The notes under the pieces: model-generated
What the model saw: only the letters and a program-made list of their open reading frames with translations
Told to the model about the DNA's origin: nothing
Database searches by the model: none
Position numbers and translations under genes: made by a program
Part shown: positions 24,113-33,953 of the stretch, one piece after another
Numbering within the stretch: position 1 is the first letter of the stretch
Layout: each line of letters begins with the position of its first letter
DNA from: G965197555 sp965197555
Lineage (GTDB): Bacteria > Chloroflexota > Dehalococcoidia > Lucifugimonadales > UBA3495
Assembly: GCA_965197555.1 (NCBI GenBank)
Contig: OZ240213.1
Span: forward strand, 1,674,001-1,738,000
DNA: 64,000 nucleotides
Direction: 5' to 3'

Positions 24113-25834
24113 ATGCCCATAAAGGTGCTTCCCCCGGAGCTGGCCACCAAGATCGCGGCCGGGGAGGTGGTGGAACGCCCTGCCTCCGTGGTCAAGGAAC
24201 TAGTAGAGAATTCCATCGACGCTTCTGCCACCCAGATTACTGTGGAGATCAAAGGCGGCGGCGTCGAAGAGTTGCGGGTGAGCGACAACGGTCACGGCAT
24301 TCCCGCTGCTGAAGTACAGTTGGCGTTCCAACGCCACGCCACTAGCAAGCTAAAGTCCCTGGAGCAGCTTCATGCTGTGGATTCCATGGGGTTTCGGGGC
24401 GAGGCGTTGCCCAGTATCGCGGCGGTATCACGGCTTACCATGACCACACGGACCAGCGAGTCTCCCACGGGCCACAGGATTGAGTGGGCCTATGGAAAGG
24501 CTGTCCGGGCTGGGCCGCAGGGATGTCCTGTGGGCACCTCCGTGTTTGCGCTGGACATATTTGGTAACCTACCGCCCCGTAGAAAGTTCCTTAAGTCCGC
24601 TGCTACCGAGGCGGGCCACGTTCAGGACGTAGTTACTCGCTACGCCTTGGTCTTCCCCGGCATTCGCTTCCAATTGAACATTGACGGACGCCAAGCAGTT
24701 TCCACGTCGGGGAACGGCCAGCCCCGGGAAGCACTGCTGGCGGTGTACGGCGCGGAGCTGGCCGACCGAATGCTGGAGGTTTGCAGTGACGACCCTGCTG
24801 CCGGATACCGGGTGGCGGGATTCATTGGGCCTCCTTCGGTCAACAGAGCAAACCGCTCCCACATGACGTTCTTCGTTAACCGTCGCTGGGTCCAGAGCCG
24901 CATGCTGTCCTATGCTTTGGAAGAGGCCTATCATGGTCTGTTGCCGGAAAAAAGGCATCCGATCGCTGCGGTGAACCTGGAGATACCCCACGGCGATGTC
25001 GACGTGAACTTCCATCCCGCCAAGCGGGAGGTCCGTTTCCACCAGGACAGGAAGGTCTTTTCATCGGTGCAGCGGGCAGCGCGGGCCACGCTGATTGCGG
25101 AGTCACCCGTACCCCAGCTTCACGGCGTTGAAACGAGAGCTCCCGTGGTGGACGCACCGGCTGCCCCCTCCTTCTTTGCAACATCCTCCTTTGGAACACC
25201 CTCGGGGGACGGCCCCGGCTCCCCACGGGATGGGGGTGCGCCAGGGGACAGCCTGCGGCTAACTTTGCCGCGACTGAAGGTGGTTGGACAGGTCCAACTC
25301 ACCTACATTGTCGCCGAAGCGCCGGAAGGAATGTATTTGGTAGACCAGCACGCCGCTCACGAGCGGGTGATATTCGACCAACTGCTTAGCCGCGCGGCGG
25401 CTCAGTCGCCTGAATCTCAACCATTGCTGGACCCGGTGGCGGTGAATCTTACGCCGGCGCAGAGGGAGCTGCTGTCGGGCAACGCTGAATCGCTGGAACA
25501 ATACGGCTTTGGCCTGGAGGACTTTGGGAACAATAGCTATTTGTTACGTACTGTCCCTGCGGTATTGTCAGCGCAAGACCCCGCTCAGTCCTTGCTGACT
25601 ATACTGGACTTGGCGGCCTTGGAAGGAGTGGTCCGCCCAGGAGACGAGCGTGTGGCCGCATCCATCGCTTGTCACAGCGCCATCCGCGCCGGACGGTCTA
25701 TGGCCGAGGCTGAGATGCGGGCGCTGCTGGAGCAGCTTGAGGCCGCGGACCATCCCCAAACCTGCCCCCACGGCCGCCCGACCATGATCCACTTCAGCTC
25801 CTATCACATGGAGCGGGAGTTTGGCCGGCGCTAG
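24113..25834 (+). CDS. mutL: DNA mismatch repair protein MutL
   Basis: 573 residues. The N-terminal GHKL ATPase has AAGEVVERPASVVKELVENSIDA, DNGHGI, RHATSKL and GFRGEALPSI. The C-terminal endonuclease region has DQHAAHERVIFDQ near residue 411, SIACHSAIRAG and CPHGRP. The DQHA(X)2E(X)4E motif ends in Asp in place of Glu. The linker (residues ~330-390) is low-complexity and Pro/Gly-rich. MutL couples MutS recognition to strand nicking. Confidence 0.96.
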   Translation: MPIKVLPPELATKIAAGEVVERPASVVKELVENSIDASATQITVEIKGGGVEELRVSDNGHGIPAAEVQLAFQRHATSKLKSLEQLHAVDSMGFRGEALPSIAAVSRLTMTTRTSESPTGHRIEWAYGKAVRAGPQGCPVGTSVFALDIFGNLPPRRKFLKSAATEAGHVQDVVTRYALVFPGIRFQLNIDGRQAVSTSGNGQPREALLAVYGAELADRMLEVCSDDPAAGYRVAGFIGPPSVNRANRSHMTFFVNRRWVQSRMLSYALEEAYHGLLPEKRHPIAAVNLEIPHGDVDVNFHPAKREVRFHQDRKVFSSVQRAARATLIAESPVPQLHGVETRAPVVDAPAAPSFFATSSFGTPSGDGPGSPRDGGAPGDSLRLTLPRLKVVGQVQLTYIVAEAPEGMYLVDQHAAHERVIFDQLLSRAAAQSPESQPLLDPVAVNLTPAQRELLSGNAESLEQYGFGLEDFGNNSYLLRTVPAVLSAQDPAQSLLTILDLAALEGVVRPGDERVAASIACHSAIRAGRSMAEAEMRALLEQLEAADHPQTCPHGRPTMIHFSSYHMEREFGRR

Positions 25835-25883
25835 TTCTCCTTCGTTTTGAATCTAGGCCAGCAGCGCTTACGACTATGGGGCA

Positions 25884-26105
25884 TCAGCCCCGGGGTTTGT
25901 GGCGAGGGTCCTGGGCCGGGTGAAAAATGGAGTCCTCTCCGGGAAACTCCTGAGACATGGCGGACTGCTGGTCCCTTCGTCCCTGGCTCAGCCGAAACAG
26001 CGGCAAGGAAGCAACCGCCATAACCGCGGCGCCTAGGCCCAATTTGGCTAGAAAGCTTCGCCTCGACGGGCTGTTAGCGGTAGGAAAGCTAGACTCTTTG
26101 GCCAC
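25884..26105 (-). CDS. small Tat-signal protein
   Basis: 73 residues with a clear twin-arginine signal, SRRSFLAKLGLG near residues 13-24, followed by a hydrophobic stretch (AVMAVASLPLF) and a short charged tail. The Tat path exports folded, often cofactor-holding proteins, but the mature part here is only about 35 residues with no cofactor motif, so it may be a subunit or anchor of another enzyme. It is on the same strand as the flavin gene upstream. No family recognised. Confidence 0.55.
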   Translation of the reverse strand: MAKESSFPTANSPSRRSFLAKLGLGAAVMAVASLPLFRLSQGRRDQQSAMSQEFPGEDSIFHPAQDPRHKPRG

Positions 26106-26114
26106 TTGATTCTC

Positions 26115-26160
26115 CTGGTCTCGCCCTCACCCCAACTCTCTCCCTCTGAGAGACTAGCTT
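26115..26160. repeat. CTCTC/GAGAG palindromic repeat
   Basis: TCTCGCCCTCACCCCAACTC followed by TCTC TCCCTC TGAGAGA gives a short stem of CTCTC and GAGAG types. Similar stems with a Pro/Ser-type core occur at 51238-51261 and 59589-59612. It is a dispersed intergenic palindrome between two minus-strand genes. Confidence 0.4.
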
Positions 26161-26237
26161 GATCCGTTGCCGTTAGAGTGGGTGGCGAAGTCGTTTCGGG
26201 CTTGATTTTATACAATCGGGGGCTTTTTGCAACAGCG

Positions 26238-27566
26238 CTAACCGCCTTGACCAGCATCCTCCAGAATCATTCGGGCTACTTGGCGGCCCATCCGGACCGA
26301 ATAGTTGGTGCCCCGGTCCTCCGGATAGATCTGGGTAGTGTTGGCCAAGTACAGGTTCTGGATGGGGGTCCGGTGGTCGGGTATACGATTGCTGTAATTG
26401 ACGCCGATGATGGGCTGGGCGCCATCGACTTTGTGATGATAGTATTCCAAGACCCAGGAGCTATCGAACTCCGGGTTGATCTTCTTTAGTTGGGGCAGAA
26501 AGTCCTCCAACAATTCCTCAGAGCTCATTTTATACAGCGCGCTGTCTCTGCTGGGGTAGTTGCTCAAGTATACGATGTGGTGTCCTCCGTAGAGGGACTT
26601 GTCGATCATGTTGGTGTGCTCGATCACTGCCACAAAAGGAAGGCTAGTATCAGCGATGTTCATCCAGTACTTGCTGGATAGCGGGCGGTCCAGCACCAAA
26701 ATCACCAGTACAGCGGCAAGGTAGTCAACGTCCTCCAGTTGGCGCTGATAGTCTTCGGGCATCGGTGGAACCAGCCGGGTGAACACGTATGACGGTGTAG
26801 TGGCCAGCACCGCGTCATAGTGGCGCACTTCCGGCTCTTGCTCATCTAGGGTTACTTCCAGACCCTTGGCCACTCCCGCTTCGACCAGGACTCGATTGAC
26901 CCCATATGAGGTATGGACGTCGCCTCCTTGCTCTATCACCCGCTGGCCGAGTACATCAAACACTTCACCGAAACTGCCCATGGGATACCCCAGGCGCTCT
27001 TTTTGGAGTCCTTTGCCGCGAGACGCTACCCGAAGGTAAATTTTGCCCCACAGCCAGGTCATGCTGACTTGATCGTAATAGTCGCCGAACTTACCTCGCA
27101 GCAGTGGCTCCCAGATTACCTGGTAGGCCCGTTGCCCCATGTGCCGGACCAACCAGTCCTCGGCGGTCACTGTCTCGAACTTCCTCCAGTTCTTGGTCTT
27201 TTGCAACACGTAGGTCCAAAAGCCGACGCGGAGACGTTGAATCATGGAAAGGGGTTTGAACTTGAGCAGGTCCATGGGTGTGCTGAAGTTCCAGATTGTC
27301 CCGGCATGGTATAGCCCCACCTTGGACTCCAGCCAGGCAAGCTGGTCTCCCAGGCCCAACTCATGGATGAGCGCCGTCATGTCCACGTCACTGGTGAACA
27401 AATGATGGTAGCCTCGTTCCAACTGGCCGCCGCCCACTTCGAAGGTAGATGCTTGGCCCCCCAGGAATGGGGCGCGCTCAAACACTTCGGCGTAGTGGCC
27501 TTTGGTGGTCAACTCGTAGGCGGCCGCCAAGCCGGCCGCACCGCCACCTATAATCCCAACCCTCAA
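26238..27566 (-). CDS. NAD(P)/FAD-dependent oxidoreductase (protoporphyrinogen oxidase / amine oxidase-like)
   Basis: 442 residues from TTG 27566, giving MRVGIIGGGAAGLAAAYEL, the dinucleotide-binding GxGxxG, then the FERAPFLGGQASTFEVGGGQLERGYHHLF ribose-binding region. GGAGG lies 9 nt upstream of the TTG. The TGA of the upstream UPF0104 gene overlaps this TTG (TTGA), so the two are translationally coupled. A longer frame to 27698 overlaps the neighbour and is not supported. The enzyme class resembles UDP-galactopyranose mutase-like and protoporphyrinogen oxidase-like flavoproteins, with no residue that fixes the substrate. Confidence 0.8.
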   Translation of the reverse strand: MRVGIIGGGAAGLAAAYELTTKGHYAEVFERAPFLGGQASTFEVGGGQLERGYHHLFTSDVDMTALIHELGLGDQLAWLESKVGLYHAGTIWNFSTPMDLLKFKPLSMIQRLRVGFWTYVLQKTKNWRKFETVTAEDWLVRHMGQRAYQVIWEPLLRGKFGDYYDQVSMTWLWGKIYLRVASRGKGLQKERLGYPMGSFGEVFDVLGQRVIEQGGDVHTSYGVNRVLVEAGVAKGLEVTLDEQEPEVRHYDAVLATTPSYVFTRLVPPMPEDYQRQLEDVDYLAAVLVILVLDRPLSSKYWMNIADTSLPFVAVIEHTNMIDKSLYGGHHIVYLSNYPSRDSALYKMSSEELLEDFLPQLKKINPEFDSSWVLEYYHHKVDGAQPIIGVNYSNRIPDHRTPIQNLYLANTTQIYPEDRGTNYSVRMGRQVARMILEDAGQGG

Positions 27567-28648
27567 GACAGGCGGTCCTCCGTGTTGATGTTGGCTGACG
27601 CGTGGGCGTGGGCTGGCCTGGTCGCCGTTGCCAACCGGCGCAGCGAAAGGTTTTGGTGCCATAGCAGTACCAGGCCTACCAGGTTCACTGGCAGCCAAAG
27701 GGCCACCAAGTGCAAGAATCCTGAATAGGTACCGGCCACTGAAGCCCCTACACCTACCGCCAAAAGGGTCTGTTGAGCAACCACTTCGAATGGACCGATG
27801 CCACCAATGGCCGTGGGCAGGGCAGTCACCAAATTAGAGGTGGCTGTGACCAGGGCGATAACCAAGATAAGCACCCAGACGGAGCTGAAATAGCTGTCGA
27901 GCCCAAACGAGAAACTGAGCAGAAAATACACCGCTCCTTCCAGGAGCCACACAGGCAACGACATCAAGAAGAGTTTGAAATGCTTGCTGGGAGAGTTGAG
28001 AATCTTCAGTCCATCGGTAAAGGTGTGGGCAAGTTCCCCGGCGCGGGGACGGAGGCGGGCTGGAAGCAACGCCAGACAGCGGTCGAGGAACAAATCGGCC
28101 TGGGGTACCACTGCCAATGCTGTTAGTATAACCAGACCTCCGAGAAACAGGAACACAGTCAAGGAAGCGAGAAGGACCACCGTGACCTGAGACGTGCCGG
28201 TGGCGTGATCGAACTCACCCAGGAGCAGCAGCACCAGACCGGATATGGCTGCTACGGCCAGCAGCGTGAGGCCATCGTAGATTCGCTCTACGGCAATGGT
28301 GGCCAACGCCGCGCTGGCGTTGACTTGCTCCCGTCGGCTCAAGTAATAGGACCGCACCAACTCTCCCAGGCGAGCGGGTAGCAGGTTGTTGGCCATGTAG
28401 CCAATGATTATCACGGGGTATAGCCGCCGGGCGGAAAGGGAGCGCAGGGGCGATAAAAGGAAACACCAGCGGGCAGAGCGAAAATAGACCGCGATGAAAT
28501 ACAACGCAACGGACGGGGCAAGGTATAGGTAGTTGGCCTCAACCAGCGCGTGGCTGACCTCGGCCAGATCAACCTGGAAGCCAAGAACCACCAATAGGGC
28601 CAGGCTGACCCCAACCCCTATCCAGAACTGCCAACTGGTCCTCGGCAA
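27563..28648 (-). CDS. UPF0104 / lysylphosphatidylglycerol synthase TM-family protein
   Basis: 361 residues with about 8 hydrophobic helices and the conserved GYMANNLLPARLGELVRSYYL (residues 82-103) and the late TAIGGIGPFE segment of this polytopic family. Members act in lipid or isoprenoid-linked transfer or flipping; the exact role differs. Start TTG 28648. It precedes and overlaps the flavin oxidoreductase gene and follows the Agl23-like gene, which suggests an envelope glycolipid cluster. Confidence 0.82.
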   Translation of the reverse strand: MPRTSWQFWIGVGVSLALLVVLGFQVDLAEVSHALVEANYLYLAPSVALYFIAVYFRSARWCFLLSPLRSLSARRLYPVIIIGYMANNLLPARLGELVRSYYLSRREQVNASAALATIAVERIYDGLTLLAVAAISGLVLLLLGEFDHATGTSQVTVVLLASLTVFLFLGGLVILTALAVVPQADLFLDRCLALLPARLRPRAGELAHTFTDGLKILNSPSKHFKLFLMSLPVWLLEGAVYFLLSFSFGLDSYFSSVWVLILVIALVTATSNLVTALPTAIGGIGPFEVVAQQTLLAVGVGASVAGTYSGFLHLVALWLPVNLVGLVLLWHQNLSLRRLATATRPAHAHASANINTEDRLS

Positions 28649-28692
28649 CGCGTTCAGTCCTAACGGTTAGAATGTCTTGGTGCCGTAGCTCA

Positions 28693-28711
28693 CGGCCCCC
28701 AACCGGGGCCG
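28693..28711. repeat. GC-rich hairpin between UPF0104 and Agl23 genes
   Basis: CGGCCCC (28693-28699) and GGGGCCG (28705-28711) flank CAACC. It lies downstream of the Agl23-like gene on the minus strand but has no T run, so it is a stem with unclear function. Confidence 0.45.
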
Positions 28712-28809
28712 GTCCGCCGACCGGGATTGTAATTGAAGAGCTAAAACCAGTATAAGGAAACCGGCTGTGCCTCAACAAGGACAATGGGCCGGTGAGTGGG
28801 GCTGCTTGA

Positions 28810-31452
28810 TCAAGGCTTGATGAAGGTGAAGAACTCCGAGGTGTACCAGTCAACATCCAAGTCCCGGTAAATCAGGTAATCCAAGGTGTCTTCCCAGGAC
28901 TTTTTTTTGGTAACCGCGGACTTGAAATATTGGAAGTCTTTCTTAAGCTGTTCACCGAAGGGCTCCTCGTTTCTGTTTTCACCGGGACGCCGGTAAGCGT
29001 CTTCGTTAAACCACAGCAGGTTACGCAAGGGCCCTTCTTGCTGGAATTGGGTCAACGCCTCGGCATCCCGCTCGCCATGGACTTTGTCCAGCAGTAGTGC
29101 TGACGCGTCATCCTGCTCGGTGGCGAGTTTACAACCTTGGTTCCAGCCCTCCTCCTTATCCTCTTTGAAACATGAGAACTTGAGTCGCCCGTCCCGCTGG
29201 AGATTGCGTACGTACCAGTTGAACGGGTACCACATTTCGTAGTCTACGCGTACTTCTCCAGAAGCAGGGCCCTGTGTGGCCAGGTGAGCCTCCAGTTGCT
29301 GATAGGTATCCTGCAGGTCTTTGCTACCCTGGGCATACACCAGCAGTTCCAAATTGGAATCGTGGTAAGTATAGGTTGTCCTAAGGGCGCCAGTGACCCC
29401 GTAACCCAGAAGCAGGGCGGCGATTCCCAGGACGGCCAGCGCCGACCGTTGCCTCGGCCTGGAGATTCTCATGAAGTAGGCCGTGCCAACTGCCAGCCAA
29501 AGGATACCAGCCAACAACACCCATTCATCGGCTCCGAGGCGCTGTTCCGGGCTGACGTAGGCTTTCACCAAGTAAACGCTGGCAACCACCATCAGGGGCG
29601 GTAAGAATAGAAGCGCGATTTGCCCCCTTTGCAATACCATGCGCCAACGTACCCGCTCAACCATTTCCCCCAGGCACTTTCCAGTCACAAATATGAACGG
29701 CAGGCTCACACCCACCAGCAGCCAGGGCATTTTCTCGCTGGCCAGGGTGTAAGCCAGCAAGCTCAACAGGGCCCAAGCGGCCAACGCTAGGCCCAAGATA
29801 TCGGCCCTCCTCAGAAAATACACCGCTGCGGCAATGCCGAAGATGAAGGGCAGCAGCTCGTAGATGGATAAGCCAACGAAGTAGTAATACCAGGGTTGGT
29901 TGCCCCGGGCCACGCCTTGTTGGGCGATCCAGTAACCCAGTCCCTGCCAGGCGCCGCTGAATATACCGGCCGGGTTGATAAACCACGTGGTGTACAGAGT
30001 GGTCCAGATGCCGTAAAAAATCGCAGCGCAAGCGAGCCAGGCCCCTCCCAGCCATCGGGTCCCCAGGTATATCGAAACGACCAGAGTACTCAACAGAAAT
30101 GCCGCAGATACCACGAAATTAACCGGTACCGCGTTGACGCTGGCGTCCACGGAAATTCCGGAGGGAAGCACTCCGTGCACTGCTGAGTCTACGTTGAGTA
30201 CCGAAGTGAAAACCACGGCGTAAACCGCGGCAACCAAAGAAGGGATAACCAGCCATAGCGCCCCACGTCTCCAAGGCTCTCGCGTCAGGATCAAGGCCGC
30301 CACAGCAACGCCAAGGAATAAGCCAGCGATCAACAGGTCAGCGGCAAGAGCAACATCAGTTTGCCAGGTGCGGCTGACCGGACGGTATATTGCCAACGCA
30401 ATGGTCCCTACTCCTGCCAGGGGAGCAGCCGCCACCGCCAACCGAACACCGAGGTTGCTCGTACTCCGGACCGAGACACCAACGGAGAAGCTGGCAATAA
30501 GAAATATGAGGGTTACCCCTAGGGCAATGGCGAGAAGGTGAAGCCACCAGGCGAACTGATAGACCGGTAGCTGGACAAAGGGAGCCGCCCAATGGGAGGC
30601 GCCCACCAAGCCGCCGGTAACTCCATCTGGATTGACCAGCTCCAGACCCAGAGGGTCTTGGATCATCCAGGCCAGCAGGGGGCTCCACAGAGGCAGGGTA
30701 AGAGTGCCCAGTAACAGCACCACGCCTGCGGGGCCCGTTAGTTCGGACAGCCGCGCCCGGCCTAATGCCCAGGGCACCAGGTTGGGAATGGCCAACAAAA
30801 GCATGATGCCGCCCAAGATCAACACCAGCACATAGGCGCTCTCCTTGGTAGCGAACATGAACGCCACCACCGCCGATGCCAGGAAAAGGTATCGCCGGTG
30901 GCCCTCATGGAGGTACCGCCACATCAGGATGAACAGGGCCGTGGCCCAGAAGGCCATTAGGACATCGTTGCGACCGAAACGGCTGAAATAAAGGAGAGCG
31001 GGAGACACGGTTAGCATCAGGCCCGTCAGCAGAGCAGCGGTGCGCCCTAGATAGGCGCGAAAGAAGTAGGGCAGGGCCACTAGAGCGGTGCCGAAAAATA
31101 CGTAGCCCAAACGGGCCGCGACGTCGGTGTCACCGAATATCCGCAACATGAGCGCAGTGAACTCGATCTGGAACGGGCCATGCATCCAGGGAGAGTGAAT
31201 ATAGTCCCGCCCGAAGATCCACGGCCAGCCCCATAGGGCTCCATCGCTATTAAGCAGCCGCCACGAGTAATGAACGTGGATCGCTTCGTCGTAGTGCATG
31301 GTCCGCTCGCCCAGATCAAACAGACGCATGACTAAAGCGGCCAGAACTAGTACTAGGAAGCCGGCCTCCAGCCATCCAAAGGAACGTCCGGCCCACAGCC
31401 GGGACACCCGGCCCGACTGGAAGCTGGCAAGTTTATTCCACACCGCTAGCAT
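28810..31452 (-). CDS. Agl23-like / TIGR03663 family membrane glycosyltransferase-like protein
   Basis: 880 residues with a long N-terminal multi-span part and the GT-C-style catalytic loop DLGERTMHYDEAIHVHYSW near residues 47-65 (DE...H), then many hydrophobic helices and a C-terminal soluble domain of about 170 residues. TIGR03663 proteins are called flippase-activity-associated (Agl23-like) and pair with DUF2298 proteins in Chloroflexota and archaea. It starts 20 bp before the upstream gene ends (31433), so the two overlap. Role in protein or lipid glycosylation is inferred. Confidence 0.85.
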   Translation of the reverse strand: MLAVWNKLASFQSGRVSRLWAGRSFGWLEAGFLVLVLAALVMRLFDLGERTMHYDEAIHVHYSWRLLNSDGALWGWPWIFGRDYIHSPWMHGPFQIEFTALMLRIFGDTDVAARLGYVFFGTALVALPYFFRAYLGRTAALLTGLMLTVSPALLYFSRFGRNDVLMAFWATALFILMWRYLHEGHRRYLFLASAVVAFMFATKESAYVLVLILGGIMLLLAIPNLVPWALGRARLSELTGPAGVVLLLGTLTLPLWSPLLAWMIQDPLGLELVNPDGVTGGLVGASHWAAPFVQLPVYQFAWWLHLLAIALGVTLIFLIASFSVGVSVRSTSNLGVRLAVAAAPLAGVGTIALAIYRPVSRTWQTDVALAADLLIAGLFLGVAVAALILTREPWRRGALWLVIPSLVAAVYAVVFTSVLNVDSAVHGVLPSGISVDASVNAVPVNFVVSAAFLLSTLVVSIYLGTRWLGGAWLACAAIFYGIWTTLYTTWFINPAGIFSGAWQGLGYWIAQQGVARGNQPWYYYFVGLSIYELLPFIFGIAAAVYFLRRADILGLALAAWALLSLLAYTLASEKMPWLLVGVSLPFIFVTGKCLGEMVERVRWRMVLQRGQIALLFLPPLMVVASVYLVKAYVSPEQRLGADEWVLLAGILWLAVGTAYFMRISRPRQRSALAVLGIAALLLGYGVTGALRTTYTYHDSNLELLVYAQGSKDLQDTYQQLEAHLATQGPASGEVRVDYEMWYPFNWYVRNLQRDGRLKFSCFKEDKEEGWNQGCKLATEQDDASALLLDKVHGERDAEALTQFQQEGPLRNLLWFNEDAYRRPGENRNEEPFGEQLKKDFQYFKSAVTKKKSWEDTLDYLIYRDLDVDWYTSEFFTFIKP

Positions 31453-33877
31453 TCTCTACCTCGACCACCGCCCCTGGGTCATTCACGAATTCGTAGATTA
31501 TTACGTCGTCATGCTTGAACGCGGTTCTCAGGAAACCACCAAAGCCACCCAGGTACTCACCTCCGTAGCTGCTTCTCTCCCTCCGGCCCAAGAATACGTA
31601 CCTTACGCCGTATTTCTCCAGAAGAGCCCGTACTTCGCCCCCGTCCTCGCTGCTGTATATGCGGGCTACGTCCTCCTCCCGGTTTTCCAGCGGCCTGCTG
31701 CCACCCCTCCATTGGACCTCGTGACCTTTCCAACCCAGAACCGTGGGTAACCCGGTGCTGGAAGAAATTCTACCGAACTCGGAGTAATCGTCACCAACTG
31801 CCTCGACCATCCTCCCCCAGGGCGCTCTATCCCGAAGCCACTCGATTGCTAAATATTCACCCGGATCACTTGTCTTGATAAAGCCGAGGCCATCCAAGGT
31901 GTTATCTCGAACGGTGTGCTTTGGGCTCAGCAGTCCTGTCCTATCGAGGACTGCTCCAACGGAGTAATAGAGGGAACCCACCACCAACAGCCCCACGAGG
32001 ATGATCCAAACGTAGTGCCCCAGCCGAAGGATTCTGAGGGGTCCTCGCCGAGCCAACTCAGGCTCGGCTCCCAACCCAGTCCTGTGGGAGTGCCAATAAT
32101 ACAGGCCGTAGGTCCCGACGAGGCCGAGGAGCAGCCAAGCCTGGTAGTAAATTTTGAAGACGGTGTTCATGCGCCGGAACGCTCCGCCAAAGGAGTCCGC
32201 AACGTAGAACAATTCGGCTCCAACCATTAGAAAGAACACTATTGCCAAAAGCAGCAATGGGAAAGCAATTATGGGCTCTCTGCCCAGGTGGAGCCGTTGA
32301 GCCCCGCTAAACGTCGCCAGGCCGACTATTACGATACCCGGTAGGACCCATACTATCCGGCTGCCCACGCGGGTGAAACCTTCCGCCACTCCATCGGCGA
32401 ATACGGTCAAGAACAGCGCCAGCGCCGCCCAGAAGAGCAGTGGAATCAAAGGCACCACTACGGCCAGGGCAGCCAGCGGTGAGTCCTCGGAGGCCGGCCG
32501 GCGCAGTCCGGGTATCTGTCTGAGTAAGAACGAAATGCCAAGAAACGCGAACACGCCTATGACGATCACGAAATGGAAGGGACGGGTACTGACGTCCCTT
32601 AGCGGTAATACCCCATTGGCTTGAGTGTCCAAGGTGAGCCAGAAGGGAATAAAAATGGCCACCGAAACCGCTAATAGGGGCACCATGACAGTGACGGTAG
32701 TGAGTGCCGCCGCTTTCAGGTCCCCAGACTGGTCGCCGTAGGATTTGATCAGAAGCAGGCCCCCAAGGACGGCGGACATGAGCGGCAGGTCCCAAGTATT
32801 GATGAAAGCCAAGGACCCCAATGCCAAGGCCAGGGCGCCAAACTCCACCGGATGCCTTCTTAGCCAACCGATTCCCAAGCCCCCGGTGGACACGAACAGA
32901 TTGAGGCCGAGGCCCAGGGTGAGAACCAGAAAGGGCAGGCTCATAACATGAGGGTGGAGGTCGCCTAACAAGAAGCTGAAAACCGGGAACTCGGTGATGG
33001 TGTAATCCAGGCTCCGGCCTCCGTCCAGTGTATCGATCACCCGAGTTGCCTTCCACCACCACCATTGTTGGTCCGGGAACACCCCGGAGCTTGCCGGACC
33101 GCCCGCTTCGAGTCCCTTGATGCCGACCCAGTCCCAAAATCCGCTGCTTCCCCAGCCCTGGAAATTAATGAACTCCAGCACCCCTTCAGAGTTTCCGATC
33201 AACAGCACCAGTACCGGCGCCAAAAGTCCGAACCCCAAGGCGGCGCGGCGCTTTCCCCCTGAAAGGCGCACCAGGTTGTAGACTAGCCCGAAGGCACCGG
33301 CTCCTGCCATTGCTGGCACCAGGGACGTAGCCAGGTTATAGCCGATGTTGGATGGCACGGCCGAGAGCTTGGTCAGGAAAGCCATCATGAAGTGGCCGAA
33401 GTAGTAATAGCTGATGGAATGGCCCGACAGCCAATGGTCCTCCGGCGGGAAATATCGGCTTTGAAGCACCGCGTTCACAAACCCGAAGTCCATGGGCTTT
33501 TCGGTGTGGTTGATGGCGGGCGCCTCTGAAGCCACTCCCATCCATAGCAGGAAGAGGAGGATGAACACTGCTTCGGCGGCCACCAGGGTTGACCACTCTT
33601 GCTTCAGAAAAGCCAGAACCCGGTTGCCCGTCTTCCATAGGATCAGGCCGCCCACTACTCCACCCATACCCAGAATGACAAATATTGTGAGCCGGGTGTT
33701 GGGAATTACTTGGGTCAATCCGCTGATCCAAAGCACGTAGGAAAAGAGCAGTAGCGACAGGGGCTTGACCAAAGTCAGGCCTCTGTCGGGCAGCCGGTGA
33801 AAAAGGACAAAAGCGAAAGGGAGGGCTAACAGTCCTAGAAATTCGATGGCCAGGAACCAGGAAAGAGCTTCGATCAC
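31433..33877 (-). CDS. DUF2298 membrane protein
   Basis: 814 residues with many hydrophobic helices and the DUF2298 core SISYYYFGHFMMAFLTKLSAVPSNIGYNLAT near residues 150-180, HPHVMSLPFLVLTLGLGLNLF and the later FLMVGAELFYVADSFG...RMNTVFKIYYQAWLLLG stretch. The start is GTG 33877. Paired with the Agl23-like gene, so probably an envelope polysaccharide or glycoprotein enzyme. Function not established for the family. Confidence 0.85.
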   Translation of the reverse strand: MIEALSWFLAIEFLGLLALPFAFVLFHRLPDRGLTLVKPLSLLLFSYVLWISGLTQVIPNTRLTIFVILGMGGVVGGLILWKTGNRVLAFLKQEWSTLVAAEAVFILLFLLWMGVASEAPAINHTEKPMDFGFVNAVLQSRYFPPEDHWLSGHSISYYYFGHFMMAFLTKLSAVPSNIGYNLATSLVPAMAGAGAFGLVYNLVRLSGGKRRAALGFGLLAPVLVLLIGNSEGVLEFINFQGWGSSGFWDWVGIKGLEAGGPASSGVFPDQQWWWWKATRVIDTLDGGRSLDYTITEFPVFSFLLGDLHPHVMSLPFLVLTLGLGLNLFVSTGGLGIGWLRRHPVEFGALALALGSLAFINTWDLPLMSAVLGGLLLIKSYGDQSGDLKAAALTTVTVMVPLLAVSVAIFIPFWLTLDTQANGVLPLRDVSTRPFHFVIVIGVFAFLGISFLLRQIPGLRRPASEDSPLAALAVVVPLIPLLFWAALALFLTVFADGVAEGFTRVGSRIVWVLPGIVIVGLATFSGAQRLHLGREPIIAFPLLLLAIVFFLMVGAELFYVADSFGGAFRRMNTVFKIYYQAWLLLGLVGTYGLYYWHSHRTGLGAEPELARRGPLRILRLGHYVWIILVGLLVVGSLYYSVGAVLDRTGLLSPKHTVRDNTLDGLGFIKTSDPGEYLAIEWLRDRAPWGRMVEAVGDDYSEFGRISSSTGLPTVLGWKGHEVQWRGGSRPLENREEDVARIYSSEDGGEVRALLEKYGVRYVFLGRRERSSYGGEYLGGFGGFLRTAFKHDDVIIYEFVNDPGAVVEVENASGVE

Positions 33878-33953
33878 GGATACACTAGTCGGCGATCAGC
33901 CGTGGGCCTCGGGTATGGGGAGGAGTGCTGGCTTGAGATGGCCGATCGCTATC

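Noticed and set aside
26238..27698. Longer start of the flavin oxidoreductase at 27698
   Set aside because: It would overlap the UPF0104 gene by 136 bp; TTG 27566 is coupled to that gene's stop and opens with the FAD motif.
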